From assembly GCF_029320955.1 (NCBI RefSeq), contig NZ_CP119757.1:1240001-1304000 (forward strand): DNA of 64,000 nt, read 5' to 3'. Positions 17,448 through 26,898 of the stretch are shown here, one piece after another. Within the stretch, counting starts at the first letter, position 1. Each line of letters starts with the position of its first letter. This DNA comes from Flavobacterium sp. YJ01. GTDB taxonomy: Bacteria > Bacteroidota > Bacteroidia > Flavobacteriales > Flavobacteriaceae. The notes under the pieces are model-generated. The model made no database searches. It had not been told where the DNA came from and was given only the letters and a program-made list of their open reading frames with translations. A program made the position numbers and the translations under genes.

Positions 17448-17485
17448 GCCTCCGTCTATTTCAGTTTTCTTCTTTTTGACGGAGG
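17384..17485 (+). ncRNA. Candidate structured leader RNA with three hairpins
   Basis: Three stems can form: GTTTTGC (17384-17390) with GCAAAAC (17394-17400); AGGCC (17431-17435) with GGCCT (17447-17451); and CCTCCGTC (17449-17456) with GACGGAGG (17478-17485). The second and third share bases 17449-17451, so they cannot form together. No T tract follows the third stem, so simple intrinsic termination is unlikely. This is inference from base pairing alone. Confidence 0.45.
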
Positions 17486-17671
17486 ATTTACATCAAGATT
17501 AAAAATTTATTTATTTGACAAAAATCATTTTTTGATCAGATACTTTTTTGTTTTCAAAAAATGAACTTTTTAAAAAAATCGTTTTTTTCTAAAGACTGAA
17601 AATCATCTTTTTGTTAGTCCTAAAAGAAGAAATATAGCTTAAATTTTAATAACAATAAATTCAATTTAGAT

Positions 17672-18070
17672 ATGAAACCAACACCCACTTTCTGTAAATC
17701 AGATTATCAATTTTTAAGAGAATTGATTTTAAAAAGTAAAAATTCAACAAATACTAAAGAAGCCAATCAGCTTTCGCAAGAATTAGATCGCGCTGTAATT
17801 AGTAAAGAAAGCGAACTTGACAGTTCAGTAATCAGAATCAATTCATTTGTCACAATTGAAGATGTAAAAGCCAAGAAACAAATGAAAATTCAAATCGTTT
17901 TACCTTCTGCTGCAGATGTAAAACAATCTAAAATCTCAATTCTAGCACCTTTAAGCGTTGCTATTATTGGTTTTAAAGAAAATGACGAAGTAGATTGGGA
18001 ATTACCTGCTGGCGTTAAAACTTTAAAAGTAATTGCAGTAGATAATACTGAAGTATTGCATCATTCATAA
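17672..18070 (+). CDS. GreA/GreB-family nucleoside-diphosphate-kinase regulator (Rnk-like)
   Basis: 132 residues. An N-terminal helical segment (residues 1-45, ESELDSSVIRINSFVTIEDV) leads into the GreA/GreB C-terminal FKBP-like domain (QMKIQIVLPSAADVKQSKISILAPLSVAIIGFKENDEVDWELPAG). It lacks the long N-terminal coiled coil of true GreA, as in the Rnk family, which binds RNA polymerase without cleavage-factor activity. A long structured leader precedes it. The Rnk-like assignment rests on length and domain order. Confidence 0.85.
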   Translation: MKPTPTFCKSDYQFLRELILKSKNSTNTKEANQLSQELDRAVISKESELDSSVIRINSFVTIEDVKAKKQMKIQIVLPSAADVKQSKISILAPLSVAIIGFKENDEVDWELPAGVKTLKVIAVDNTEVLHHS

Positions 18071-18077
18071 CTTATTA

Positions 18078-18108
18078 AACACCTCATTCTGTGACGGTGT
18101 TTTTTTTT
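18078..18108 (+). terminator. Terminator after the GreA-like gene
   Basis: ACACC (18079-18083) pairs with GGTGT (18096-18100), extended by flanking A/T pairs, and is followed by eight T. Confidence 0.65.
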
Positions 18109-18120
18109 ATATCTATTTGA

Positions 18121-18155
18121 AAATAAAAAAATCCCATTCGGCATGCGAATGGGAT
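18121..18155 (-). terminator. Terminator of the peptidylprolyl isomerase gene
   Basis: ATCCCATTCG (18131-18140) pairs perfectly with CGAATGGGAT (18146-18155) around a 5-base loop. On the minus strand the hairpin is followed by a T tract. Confidence 0.85.
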
Positions 18156-18190
18156 TCTATTTATACAATCCTGAATTGTTTGTAAAACTC

Positions 18191-19123
18191 TTATTTTACG
18201 TCCATTAATTCAACGTCAAAAATCAAAGTTGCGTGCGGAGGAATAACCCCACCAGCACCAGATGGTCCGTAAGCTAAATCAGAAGGAATAACAAAACGAG
18301 CTTTGTCTCCAACTTGCAATAAAGCAATGCCTTCGTCCCATCCTTCAATAACCTGCCCAATTCCTAATTTAAATTCGATTGGTTTTTTACGTGGGTAAGA
18401 AGAATCAAAAACTTTTCCATTTTCTAAAGATCCCTCATAGTGAACAGAAACTGTTTTTCCAGCTTCAGCTTTTTTACCTTCGCCTTTTTGGATCATTTTA
18501 TAGCGTAAACCACTTTCAGTTCTATCAAAACCAGCTGCTAATTGTTCCATTTTTGCTTCAGATTCTGCTTTTAAAGCTGCTTCTCTTTTCATTCTAGCAC
18601 CTTTTAAACCGATAAAAGCTTCAATTGCATTCCATTTTTGAGCTTCATCTCCAACTCTGATAATTTCTAAAGTTTCTAAAGCATCACCTTGAGCAACAGC
18701 ATCAACAACATCTTGCCCTTCTACAACGTGACCAAAAACGGTATGTTTTCCGTCTAACCAAGGAGTTGGAACGTGAGTGATAAAGAATTGAGAACCATTA
18801 GTTCCAGGACCAGAATTTGCCATAGATAAAACCCCTGGACGGTCGTGTTTTAAACTCGGTACAAACTCATCATCAAATTTATATCCAGGATCTCCAGTTC
18901 CAGTTCCTTTAGGGCAACCACCTTGAATCATGAAATCAGCAATTACTCTGTGGAAGTTTAAACCATCATAGAATTTTTGTCCTTGAGGTTTCACTTTATT
19001 TTCCATATTTCCTTCTGCAAGAGCTACAAAGTTCCCTACAGTTCCAGGTGTTAAATCGTGTGTTAGTTTAACTAAAATCGAACCTTTGCTAGTGTTGAAT
19101 TTAGCGTATATTCCGTTTTCCAT
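18191..19123 (-). CDS. Dual immunophilin: cyclophilin-FKBP fusion peptidylprolyl isomerase
   Basis: 310 residues with two prolyl-isomerase domains of different families. Residues 1-160 are a cyclophilin ([56 protein letters not shown]). A charged helical linker follows (about 165-200). Residues 205-310 are an FKBP domain ([58 protein letters not shown]). There is no signal peptide, so it is cytoplasmic. The architecture corresponds to the CFBP dual-family immunophilin reported for Flavobacterium johnsoniae. It is monocistronic, with a -7 box at 19146-19153 and a terminator. Confidence 0.95.
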   Translation of the reverse strand: MENGIYAKFNTSKGSILVKLTHDLTPGTVGNFVALAEGNMENKVKPQGQKFYDGLNFHRVIADFMIQGGCPKGTGTGDPGYKFDDEFVPSLKHDRPGVLSMANSGPGTNGSQFFITHVPTPWLDGKHTVFGHVVEGQDVVDAVAQGDALETLEIIRVGDEAQKWNAIEAFIGLKGARMKREAALKAESEAKMEQLAAGFDRTESGLRYKMIQKGEGKKAEAGKTVSVHYEGSLENGKVFDSSYPRKKPIEFKLGIGQVIEGWDEGIALLQVGDKARFVIPSDLAYGPSGAGGVIPPHATLIFDVELMDVK

Positions 19124-19145
19124 GTTGTTATTTTTAATTTGAACG

Positions 19146-19153
19146 CAAATTTA
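19146..19153 (-). promoter_or_regulatory. Promoter -7 box for the dual immunophilin
   Basis: On the minus strand the site reads TAAATTTG (TAnnTTTG), 22 bases upstream of the start codon at 19123. Confidence 0.55.
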
Positions 19154-19174
19154 CAAATTAATTTTTTAATCAAT

Positions 19175-20362
19175 TTACGCTTTTTGTTTTTTAGCCCCGA
19201 AGCGTCGGGATGATTTATAAGTAAGTCCGTAAATCGTTAATGATATCAACGATAAAATCATGCAGCCAATTGTTACAGCATGCCATCCGCCGATTTTCCA
19301 CAACAATAATCCGTATGCAGAACCTGCTGCAGTTCCTAAAAATGTAAGTGACATAAATACCGTATTTAATCTATTTCTAGCTTCTGGAAGCAGTGAATAA
19401 ACACGGGTTTGATTAGAAATATGAACGCCTTGAATTCCGATATCTATAAATACAATTCCAATTGCAATTCCGATAACACTTTCGATTGAAAAATAGAAAA
19501 TCAAAAAGCTGATTAAAACTAGTAAAATTCCATAACCAACTGCAATTCTCGAATTTCCTTTATCTCCTAATTTTCCAACGAGTGGCGCCGCTAAAGCTCC
19601 TGAAGCACCAACAATTCCGAATAAACCAATTGTTGCACTATTAAAACCGAAAGGTTCTCCCGAAAGCAGTAAAACCATTGTGGTCCAAAAAGCTCCAAAT
19701 TGAGCAAAACTAAAAACATTAATTGCTGTTGCTTCGCGTAAAATTGGTTCCGTTTTTATTAGCGTAAACAAAGACTTAATTAACTGTCCATAAGTTCCTT
19801 GAAACTGAGGCTTGTTAACTGGAAATTTATTTTGAATGACAAAGAAAATCAAAAGACAAATTCCTGCCGCAATATAAAACATTGATCTCCAGCCCATAAC
19901 CTGACCAATAAAACCGCTTAATGTTCGCGAAAGCAAAATTCCAACTAAAAGACCGCTCATAATTGTTCCAACCACTTTTCCTCGTTCTTCTGGCGCACTC
20001 AGAGAAGCCGCCAACGGTAAAATAAGCTGTGGTACAATTGATGTAATTCCAATTAATAAGGAAGCTATTTGCAAAATAAAAAAACTTTTGGCGGTTGCTG
20101 CAATTAATAGTGCGATTACGGTAGCAAAAGTTGTCATTAAAATTTGCCTTTTTCGTTCTAATTTATCACCTAACGGAACCATAAAAAACAACCCAATAGC
20201 GTAACCTGCCTGAGTAAGATAAGTTATCGTTCCGGCATTGGCTTCTGGAATTTTAAATTCGTTAGCAATTAAAACAATCAAAGGCTGGCAGTAATAAAGA
20301 TTTGCAACTATAAGTCCAGTGCAAACTGCCATAAAAAGTACATTTGTTTTAGATAAATTCAT
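19175..20362 (-). CDS. Major facilitator superfamily transporter
   Basis: 395 residues with about twelve hydrophobic spans. The N-terminal half begins NVLFMAVCTGLIVANLYYCQPL, and the inter-helix 2-3 loop is MVPLGDKLERKRQ, a good MFS motif A (GxLxDrxGRK). A related loop, APLVGKLGDKGNSR, occurs in the second half. The YCQPL opening is typical of the group close to YgaY/AraJ-type exporters; the substrate is unknown. A -7 box on the minus strand (TATTTTTG, 20367-20374) lies only a few bases before the ATG, implying a very short leader or a start slightly downstream. Confidence 0.9.
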   Translation of the reverse strand: MNLSKTNVLFMAVCTGLIVANLYYCQPLIVLIANEFKIPEANAGTITYLTQAGYAIGLFFMVPLGDKLERKRQILMTTFATVIALLIAATAKSFFILQIASLLIGITSIVPQLILPLAASLSAPEERGKVVGTIMSGLLVGILLSRTLSGFIGQVMGWRSMFYIAAGICLLIFFVIQNKFPVNKPQFQGTYGQLIKSLFTLIKTEPILREATAINVFSFAQFGAFWTTMVLLLSGEPFGFNSATIGLFGIVGASGALAAPLVGKLGDKGNSRIAVGYGILLVLISFLIFYFSIESVIGIAIGIVFIDIGIQGVHISNQTRVYSLLPEARNRLNTVFMSLTFLGTAAGSAYGLLLWKIGGWHAVTIGCMILSLISLTIYGLTYKSSRRFGAKKQKA

Positions 20363-20474
20363 GCTGCAAAAATACCGATCTAATCTTAATTGAAACTTTA
20401 AAAAAGTTATAAAATTTTTAATTTTAAGATTAGATCAGAATTTCACAATCTAAATTCAATTGATTTTCAATTAT

Positions 20475-20822
20475 TTAATGATTCAAAAAATCTTCTCTTG
20501 CTGGCCCAAAAACATCTGTAAGCATACCTGTTTCTAAACAAACAACTCCATGAATTGCATGAGGCGGAATATAAAAACTATCGCCTTCTTTTAGAGTTTT
20601 TGTTACACCATTTATAGTTACATCAAATTTTCCGCTCGCTACATAGGTAACTTGCGTATGATAATGTTCGTGTAAAACGCCAATTCCTCCCTTTTCAAAA
20701 TGAACATTGACAAGCATTACTCTTTCATCAAAAGCCAAAATCTTGCGTTTAATTCCTTCCCCGACTACTTCCCACTCTATTTCGTCTCCTTTTATAAATT
20801 CTTTGCTTGTTCCTATATTCAT
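20475..20822 (-). CDS. Cupin-domain protein
   Basis: 115 residues forming one cupin barrel. Motif 1 with the metal-binding histidines is GIGVLHEHYHTQVTYVASGKFDV; motif 2 is GDSFYIPPHAIHGVVCLE. The frame extends three codons further to a TTG at 20831, but the ATG at 20822 (MNIGTSKEF) is the natural start. It is probably a small cytoplasmic metal-binding protein; such single-domain cupins are often sugar- or aromatic-compound enzymes or stress proteins, and nothing here decides which. It lies between the MFS transporter and the sugar isomerase on the same strand. Confidence 0.85.
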   Translation of the reverse strand: MNIGTSKEFIKGDEIEWEVVGEGIKRKILAFDERVMLVNVHFEKGGIGVLHEHYHTQVTYVASGKFDVTINGVTKTLKEGDSFYIPPHAIHGVVCLETGMLTDVFGPAREDFLNH

Positions 20823-20874
20823 AAGTTTCAAAATTGATTTTTATACTAATATAACATTTTTGATGAATCTGTTT

Positions 20875-21747
20875 TTATACTAAATCTTTAGAAATAAAAT
20901 CATAACTCGTTTTAATTGATTCAAAAGAACTTAAAGCAAAATTATTTTCCTGTTCTACAAAAAAATAAACCATTCCAGATTGTTTTGCTGCTGCAAATAA
21001 AGGTTTAAAATCGATTGTTCCAGAACCAACTTCAGTGTTCAGATCATTGTTCTTTTTATCCTTATCTTTTACATGCCACATTTTAAAACGTCCTTGATTT
21101 TCTTTGAATAATTCTAAAGGATCATTTCCTGAGTGAATTACCCAATACAAATCCAATTCAAAAAAGACCAAATCTTTATTGGTTTCTTTTAATAAAATTT
21201 CGAAACCAGTAATTCCATCATGTTTTTGAAATTCAAAATCATGGTTGTGATATGCGAGTTTCAAACCTGCTTTATTGCACATTATTGCCGCTTCGTTTAC
21301 ACGAGCCGCAATCTTTTTATAATCTTCAATATTTCTTCTAAAAGGTTCATCTACCCAAGGAATAGTTAAAAACTCATTTCCTAAAATTTTTGCAACTTCT
21401 ATTGATGCAATTAATTCTTCTTTATTTCCATCATAAAGAAAACTTCCTAAATTATAATGTCCACTTACAGCTTTGAGATTATTTTCATCTAGAATCTTTT
21501 TAAGTTCTTTAGGCGTTAATCCCCAAAACTGATCTTTAATAGAAAATCCATACGTTTCAACTGTTGTATATCCTGCTTTAGCTACTCTTTCTAAAGTTGC
21601 TTTTACATCTTTTGGAAGTTCTTCGCGAAGCGTGTATAACTGTAATCCTATTTCTTTTTTATTCATAGAAAATGCAAATGATGGTGAAGCCAAAACTGCA
21701 GTTGTGACCAGACCTGTGGTTGCTATAAAATTTCTTCTTGTAATCAT
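20875..21747 (-). CDS. Tat-exported sugar phosphate isomerase/epimerase (xylose isomerase-like TIM barrel)
   Basis: About 290 residues from the ATG at 21747, where a twin-arginine signal begins (MITRRNFIATTGLVTTAVLA). The frame is open further upstream, but that would overlap the upstream gene and bury the signal. The TIM barrel of the AP-endonuclease-2 superfamily shows GLQLYTLREELPKD, VETYGFSIKDQFWG, VSGHYNLGSF, YHNHDFEF (metal His), DLYWVIHSGNDPL and MWHVKDKD, with an EVGSGTIDF motif near the C-terminus. Export in folded form suggests a periplasmic sugar isomerase or epimerase, possibly metal-loaded in the cytoplasm. The substrate is unknown. Confidence 0.9.
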   Translation of the reverse strand: MITRRNFIATTGLVTTAVLASPSFAFSMNKKEIGLQLYTLREELPKDVKATLERVAKAGYTTVETYGFSIKDQFWGLTPKELKKILDENNLKAVSGHYNLGSFLYDGNKEELIASIEVAKILGNEFLTIPWVDEPFRRNIEDYKKIAARVNEAAIMCNKAGLKLAYHNHDFEFQKHDGITGFEILLKETNKDLVFFELDLYWVIHSGNDPLELFKENQGRFKMWHVKDKDKKNNDLNTEVGSGTIDFKPLFAAAKQSGMVYFFVEQENNFALSSFESIKTSYDFISKDLV

Positions 21748-21778
21748 GTGGTTAGATAGGTTCCAAGAAGTAAATATA

Positions 21779-22312
21779 TTATAAAAAATGATTCTCAAAT
21801 TTCTTTGCAAAATTTTGAAGCGAAATAGCGGTTTCTGAATCTATAATTTTTCCTTCTGTATTGATTTTGCCTCGAACACCTTGAATTAATAATTGCGTAT
21901 TAGAATCAAGATCTGCTCCGAGAGTCTTCATAATCAATAAAAGCTGCTCGTGCGCCATTTCTCCAGAAGCCGAAGCTGTTACCAAACCAACTTTTTTATT
22001 AGAAAAAATAGTTGTGGAAACGAACCACTCTAAAGCGTTCTTTAAACTTCCCGGAAGACTAAAAACATATTCTGGAGTACAAATAATTACCCCTTGTGCA
22101 TCACTTATTTTATTTCGTAAAGAAACAATTTCTTTTGGTGCGTTATCTGTATCTAAATCTGGATTAAAATGAGAAAGCTTATCTAATTCTTGAAATATTT
22201 CAAATTCAAATTCTGATTGAAACTGGCTAGAAATATAGTGTAGAATTTTAAAATTACTAGAATCTTTTCTGGTGCTGCCCGATATGGCTATAATTTTTAT
22301 TTTTGATGACAT
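21779..22312 (-). CDS. NADPH-dependent FMN reductase family oxidoreductase
   Basis: 177 residues, flavodoxin-like fold. The phosphate-binding loop for FMN is ISGSTRKDSSNFK at the N-terminus. The second flavin segment is IICTPEYVFSLPGSLKNALEW, almost the textbook pattern PEYxxxxPGxLKNAxDW. VGLVTASASGEMAHEQLLLIM follows. It is a cytoplasmic flavin/quinone/azo-type reductase (SsuE/ChrR/YieF group); the electron acceptor is not predictable. It lies 31 bases upstream of the Tat-exported isomerase on the same strand, so the two probably share a transcript. Confidence 0.93.
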   Translation of the reverse strand: MSSKIKIIAISGSTRKDSSNFKILHYISSQFQSEFEFEIFQELDKLSHFNPDLDTDNAPKEIVSLRNKISDAQGVIICTPEYVFSLPGSLKNALEWFVSTTIFSNKKVGLVTASASGEMAHEQLLLIMKTLGADLDSNTQLLIQGVRGKINTEGKIIDSETAISLQNFAKKFENHFL

Positions 22313-22396
22313 TATATATAAAAAAAGTAGTAGTTCTAAATTAACATTTAAAATTACTACTTTTTTAGAGATTAAAATCTTAAAATTAAAAGGCTT

Positions 22397-22762
22397 TTAT
22401 TTCAATGGATTGCCTTTTAAATTCATTCCTAACATTTTTACATCAACTGATTGAGGCGGAAATTTCTGTTTTTCGTTTCGCCAAGAAACAATTTTTCCTG
22501 ATTTATTGACATACATGTAATCATATTTCCAATAATAAGGACCTGCATTTCCAGAAACCTCTCGACCGTGATTTGTTGTAAAAATTTGATCTGCATAAAG
22601 CAATATCTCATTGTCCTGATCATCATGAAGAACTCTTACAGGAGGTCCCCATGCTTTCATCAATTTTTGTTTCGATTGTCCCACCCATTCATCATGAACA
22701 TTTTTGGTTGAACAAGATATTTGCAAGAATAAAATTGCAATCAAAAGTAAAGTTTTTTTCAT
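22397..22762 (-). CDS. Small lipoprotein of unknown function
   Basis: 121 residues with a lipoprotein signal (KKTLLLIAILFLQISCSTKN), the cysteine at residue 17. The mature part contains DEWVGQSKQKLMKAWGPPVRVL, a pattern seen in SmpA/OmlA-like small lipoproteins (VGQSKxxLxxxWGxP), then ILLYADQIFTT and YKYDYMYVNKSGKIVSWR. The beta-hairpin ending YVNKSGKIVSW is typical of that fold. It is probably anchored in the outer or inner membrane facing the periplasm. No function is known. Confidence 0.78.
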   Translation of the reverse strand: MKKTLLLIAILFLQISCSTKNVHDEWVGQSKQKLMKAWGPPVRVLHDDQDNEILLYADQIFTTNHGREVSGNAGPYYWKYDYMYVNKSGKIVSWRNEKQKFPPQSVDVKMLGMNLKGNPLK

Positions 22763-22974
22763 AAGTGTAAGGTAATTTTTAAAGTTTAGCTATAGAGTCT
22801 ATATAAATTTAACACTATTATCTCAAATAAACATAACGATAGTTTATCATAACATTAAATCCGATGAAAATCACATTATATACGACGAAATGCATCTTTT
22901 GGTTTTAAATCCCAAAAAATCAACTCAAAATAAGCGTTAGATAAATCTTTAGAAATTGACAAATATTAACTTTG

Positions 22975-22982
22975 TATCTTTG
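22975..22982 (+). promoter_or_regulatory. Promoter -7 box for trmD
   Basis: TATCTTTG, an exact consensus match, 26 bases before the trmD ATG. An overlapping TAACTTTG lies just upstream (22967-22974). Confidence 0.65.
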
Positions 22983-23008
22983 CCGACAAGAAAATTATTC
23001 AACAGGAA

Positions 23009-23689
23009 ATGCGAATTGATATTATTACACTTTTACCAGAATTGTTAAGAAGTCCTTTTGAGGCTTCGATTATGAAACGTGCTATCGACAAAGGTTTAGT
23101 TGAAGTACATTTTCACAATCTACGTGACTATAGCACAAATAGACAAAAAAGTGTAGACGATTATCCGTTTGGCGGCGGCGCAGGTATGGTAATGACCATT
23201 CAGCCTATTGACGACTGTATTACGCATTTAAAAAGCCAGCGAGAATATGACGAAATAATTTATATGTCACCAGATGGCGAAACTTTGAATCAGAAAATGG
23301 CAAACAAAATGTCGATGTATGAAAACATTATTATTTTGTGCGGACATTATAAAGGTGTAGATCAAAGAGTTCGTGATCATTTTATAACCAGAGAAATTTC
23401 TATCGGTGATTATGTTTTGTCTGGTGGAGAATTAGGCGCAATAGTTTTATCTGATGCTTTAATTCGATTAATTCCTGGTGTTTTAAGTGATGAAACCTCA
23501 GCTTTGACAGATAGTTTTCAGGACAATTTGCTTTCTGGACCTATATATACAAGACCTGCAGATTATAAAGGCTGGAAAGTTCCAGAAGTTTTAACCAGCG
23601 GTCACGCGGCAAAAATAGACAAATGGCGCGAAGACATGGCTTTTGAACATACAAAAAACAGACGACCAGATTTATTGGAAGGACACTAA
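23009..23689 (+). CDS. trmD: tRNA (guanine37-N1)-methyltransferase TrmD
   Basis: 226 residues, the normal length. It methylates G37 of tRNAs reading CNN codons, using S-adenosylmethionine through a trefoil knot. Motifs in order: [60 protein letters not shown] (knot), [15 protein letters not shown], the PGVL motif, and the C-terminal PRRPDLL-like [10 protein letters not shown]. It is followed by the rplS gene, a widely conserved neighbour, though a repeat and a separate promoter lie between them. Confidence 0.98.
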   Translation: MRIDIITLLPELLRSPFEASIMKRAIDKGLVEVHFHNLRDYSTNRQKSVDDYPFGGGAGMVMTIQPIDDCITHLKSQREYDEIIYMSPDGETLNQKMANKMSMYENIIILCGHYKGVDQRVRDHFITREISIGDYVLSGGELGAIVLSDALIRLIPGVLSDETSALTDSFQDNLLSGPIYTRPADYKGWKVPEVLTSGHAAKIDKWREDMAFEHTKNRRPDLLEGH

Positions 23690-23696
23690 AATTTAG

Positions 23697-23776
23697 TTTC
23701 AAGTTTAAGGTTATTTTTGTTTCAAGTTAAGACTCTCGATAGCAACAACTTGAAACCTGGAACTTGAAACAAAACA
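23697..23776. repeat. Inverted repeat of the GTTTCAAG family
   Basis: GTTTCAAGTTTAAGG (from 23697) and a second GTTTCAAGTTAAG (from about 23719) are mirrored by CAACTTGAAACCTGGAACTTGAAAC (23752-23776 region). A related CCTGAAACCTGAAAC sequence occurs at 39984-39998. It lies between trmD and rplS. Confidence 0.75.
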
Positions 23777-23825
23777 AACTAAAAAATAATTTACAATTTA
23801 TAATTCATAATTTATAATTATTTTT

Positions 23826-23833
23826 TACATTTG
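23826..23833 (+). promoter_or_regulatory. Promoter -7 box for rplS
   Basis: TACATTTG (TAnnTTTG) lies 74 bases upstream of the rplS ATG. It implies a leader of about 65 bases containing ACCTCTGGCGAGATCCGTG, unusually G/C-rich for this genome. Confidence 0.6.
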
Positions 23834-23906
23834 CACCCGAATTTGACCAACCTCTGGCGAGATCCGTGAATGTTGTTCTAATATAAAAACCATAATTTAA
23901 ATTATC

Positions 23907-24257
23907 ATGGCAGATTTATTAAAATTCGTTCAAGACGAATTCGTTGCTAGAAAAGATTTCCCTGAATTCGGAGCTGGAGACACAATCACTGTTTTCTACG
24001 AAATTAAAGAGGGTGAAAAAACAAGAACTCAGTTTTTTAAAGGAGTTGTAATTCAAAGAAGAGGTTCTGGTAACACAGAAACTTTTACTATCCGTAAAAT
24101 GTCTGGATCTATTGGTGTTGAGCGTATCTTCCCAGTAAACTTACCAGCTTTACAAAAAATCGAAGTTAACAAGAAAGGTGCTGTACGTAGAGCTAGAATT
24201 TTCTACTTCAGACAACTTACTGGTAAAAAAGCTAAGATTAAAGATAAAAGAAGATAA
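23907..24257 (+). CDS. rplS: 50S ribosomal protein L19
   Basis: 116 residues. The sequence shows FGAGDTITVFYEIKEGEKTRTQFFKGVVIQRRG, FTIRKMSGSIGVERIFPVNLPAL and RRARIFYFRQLTGKKAKIKDK, all diagnostic of bL19, which lies at the 30S-50S interface. It has its own promoter and a strong terminator. The G/C-rich leader upstream is a candidate site for autogenous control. Confidence 0.99.
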   Translation: MADLLKFVQDEFVARKDFPEFGAGDTITVFYEIKEGEKTRTQFFKGVVIQRRGSGNTETFTIRKMSGSIGVERIFPVNLPALQKIEVNKKGAVRRARIFYFRQLTGKKAKIKDKRR

Positions 24258-24280
24258 TCATTTATCAAAATGTTATAAAA

Positions 24281-24315
24281 AACTCGTTTCATATTCTTTG
24301 AAGCGAGTTTTTTTT
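24281..24315 (+). terminator. Terminator after rplS
   Basis: AACTCGTTTC (24281-24290) pairs with GAAGCGAGTT (24300-24309, one G-T pair), followed by a T tract. Confidence 0.88.
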
Positions 24316-24486
24316 ATGTTCTAATTCTACCGCTAACAAAACCGTAATTTTTTAATACCAAAATCATCGATTTAGCAATTTAACGAGCTCGAAATAACAA
24401 TCTGTTAATTTCGTCTTTTCTCTGCAAAACTCAACCGATTTCGTTGTGATTTTATTATATTTGCTCCGCTCATTTTGAGCCGAATA

Positions 24487-24494
24487 TATCTTTG
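24487..24494 (+). promoter_or_regulatory. Promoter -7 box for isocitrate dehydrogenase
   Basis: TATCTTTG, 43 bases before the ATG at 24538, with a TTTG at 24460-24463 at plausible -33 spacing. A second -7-like TATATTTG at 24456-24463 could give an alternative, earlier start. Confidence 0.55.
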
Positions 24495-24525
24495 ACATCG
24501 TTAACTCCTGACGATACGATTATAA

Positions 24526-26757
<2,232 letters not shown>

Positions 26758-26789
26758 TTCAGAATACAATTGTATTTTTAAATAAACAA

Positions 26790-26819
26790 AAGGACAACTC
26801 GCAAGGTTGTCCTTTTTTT
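26790..26819 (+). terminator. Terminator after icd
   Basis: AAGGACAAC (26790-26798) pairs with GTTGTCCTT (26806-26814), followed by T's. Confidence 0.9.
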
Positions 26820-26898
26820 ATCTTAACTTATGTTTAACAATAGTTTTTTCAGAATATGTAAGCAAGAATTGCTATCTATGTAAATCAAAATCAATACA

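Larger units (their letters stand above)
17291..17671 (+). other. Long leader region upstream of the GreA-like regulator
   Basis: A 381-base gap. It holds a -7 box (17318-17325), a 33-codon reading frame (17346-17447), three consecutive hairpin-forming repeats (17384-17485), and then an AT-rich stretch with no recognised signal up to the regulator start. Confidence 0.75.
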
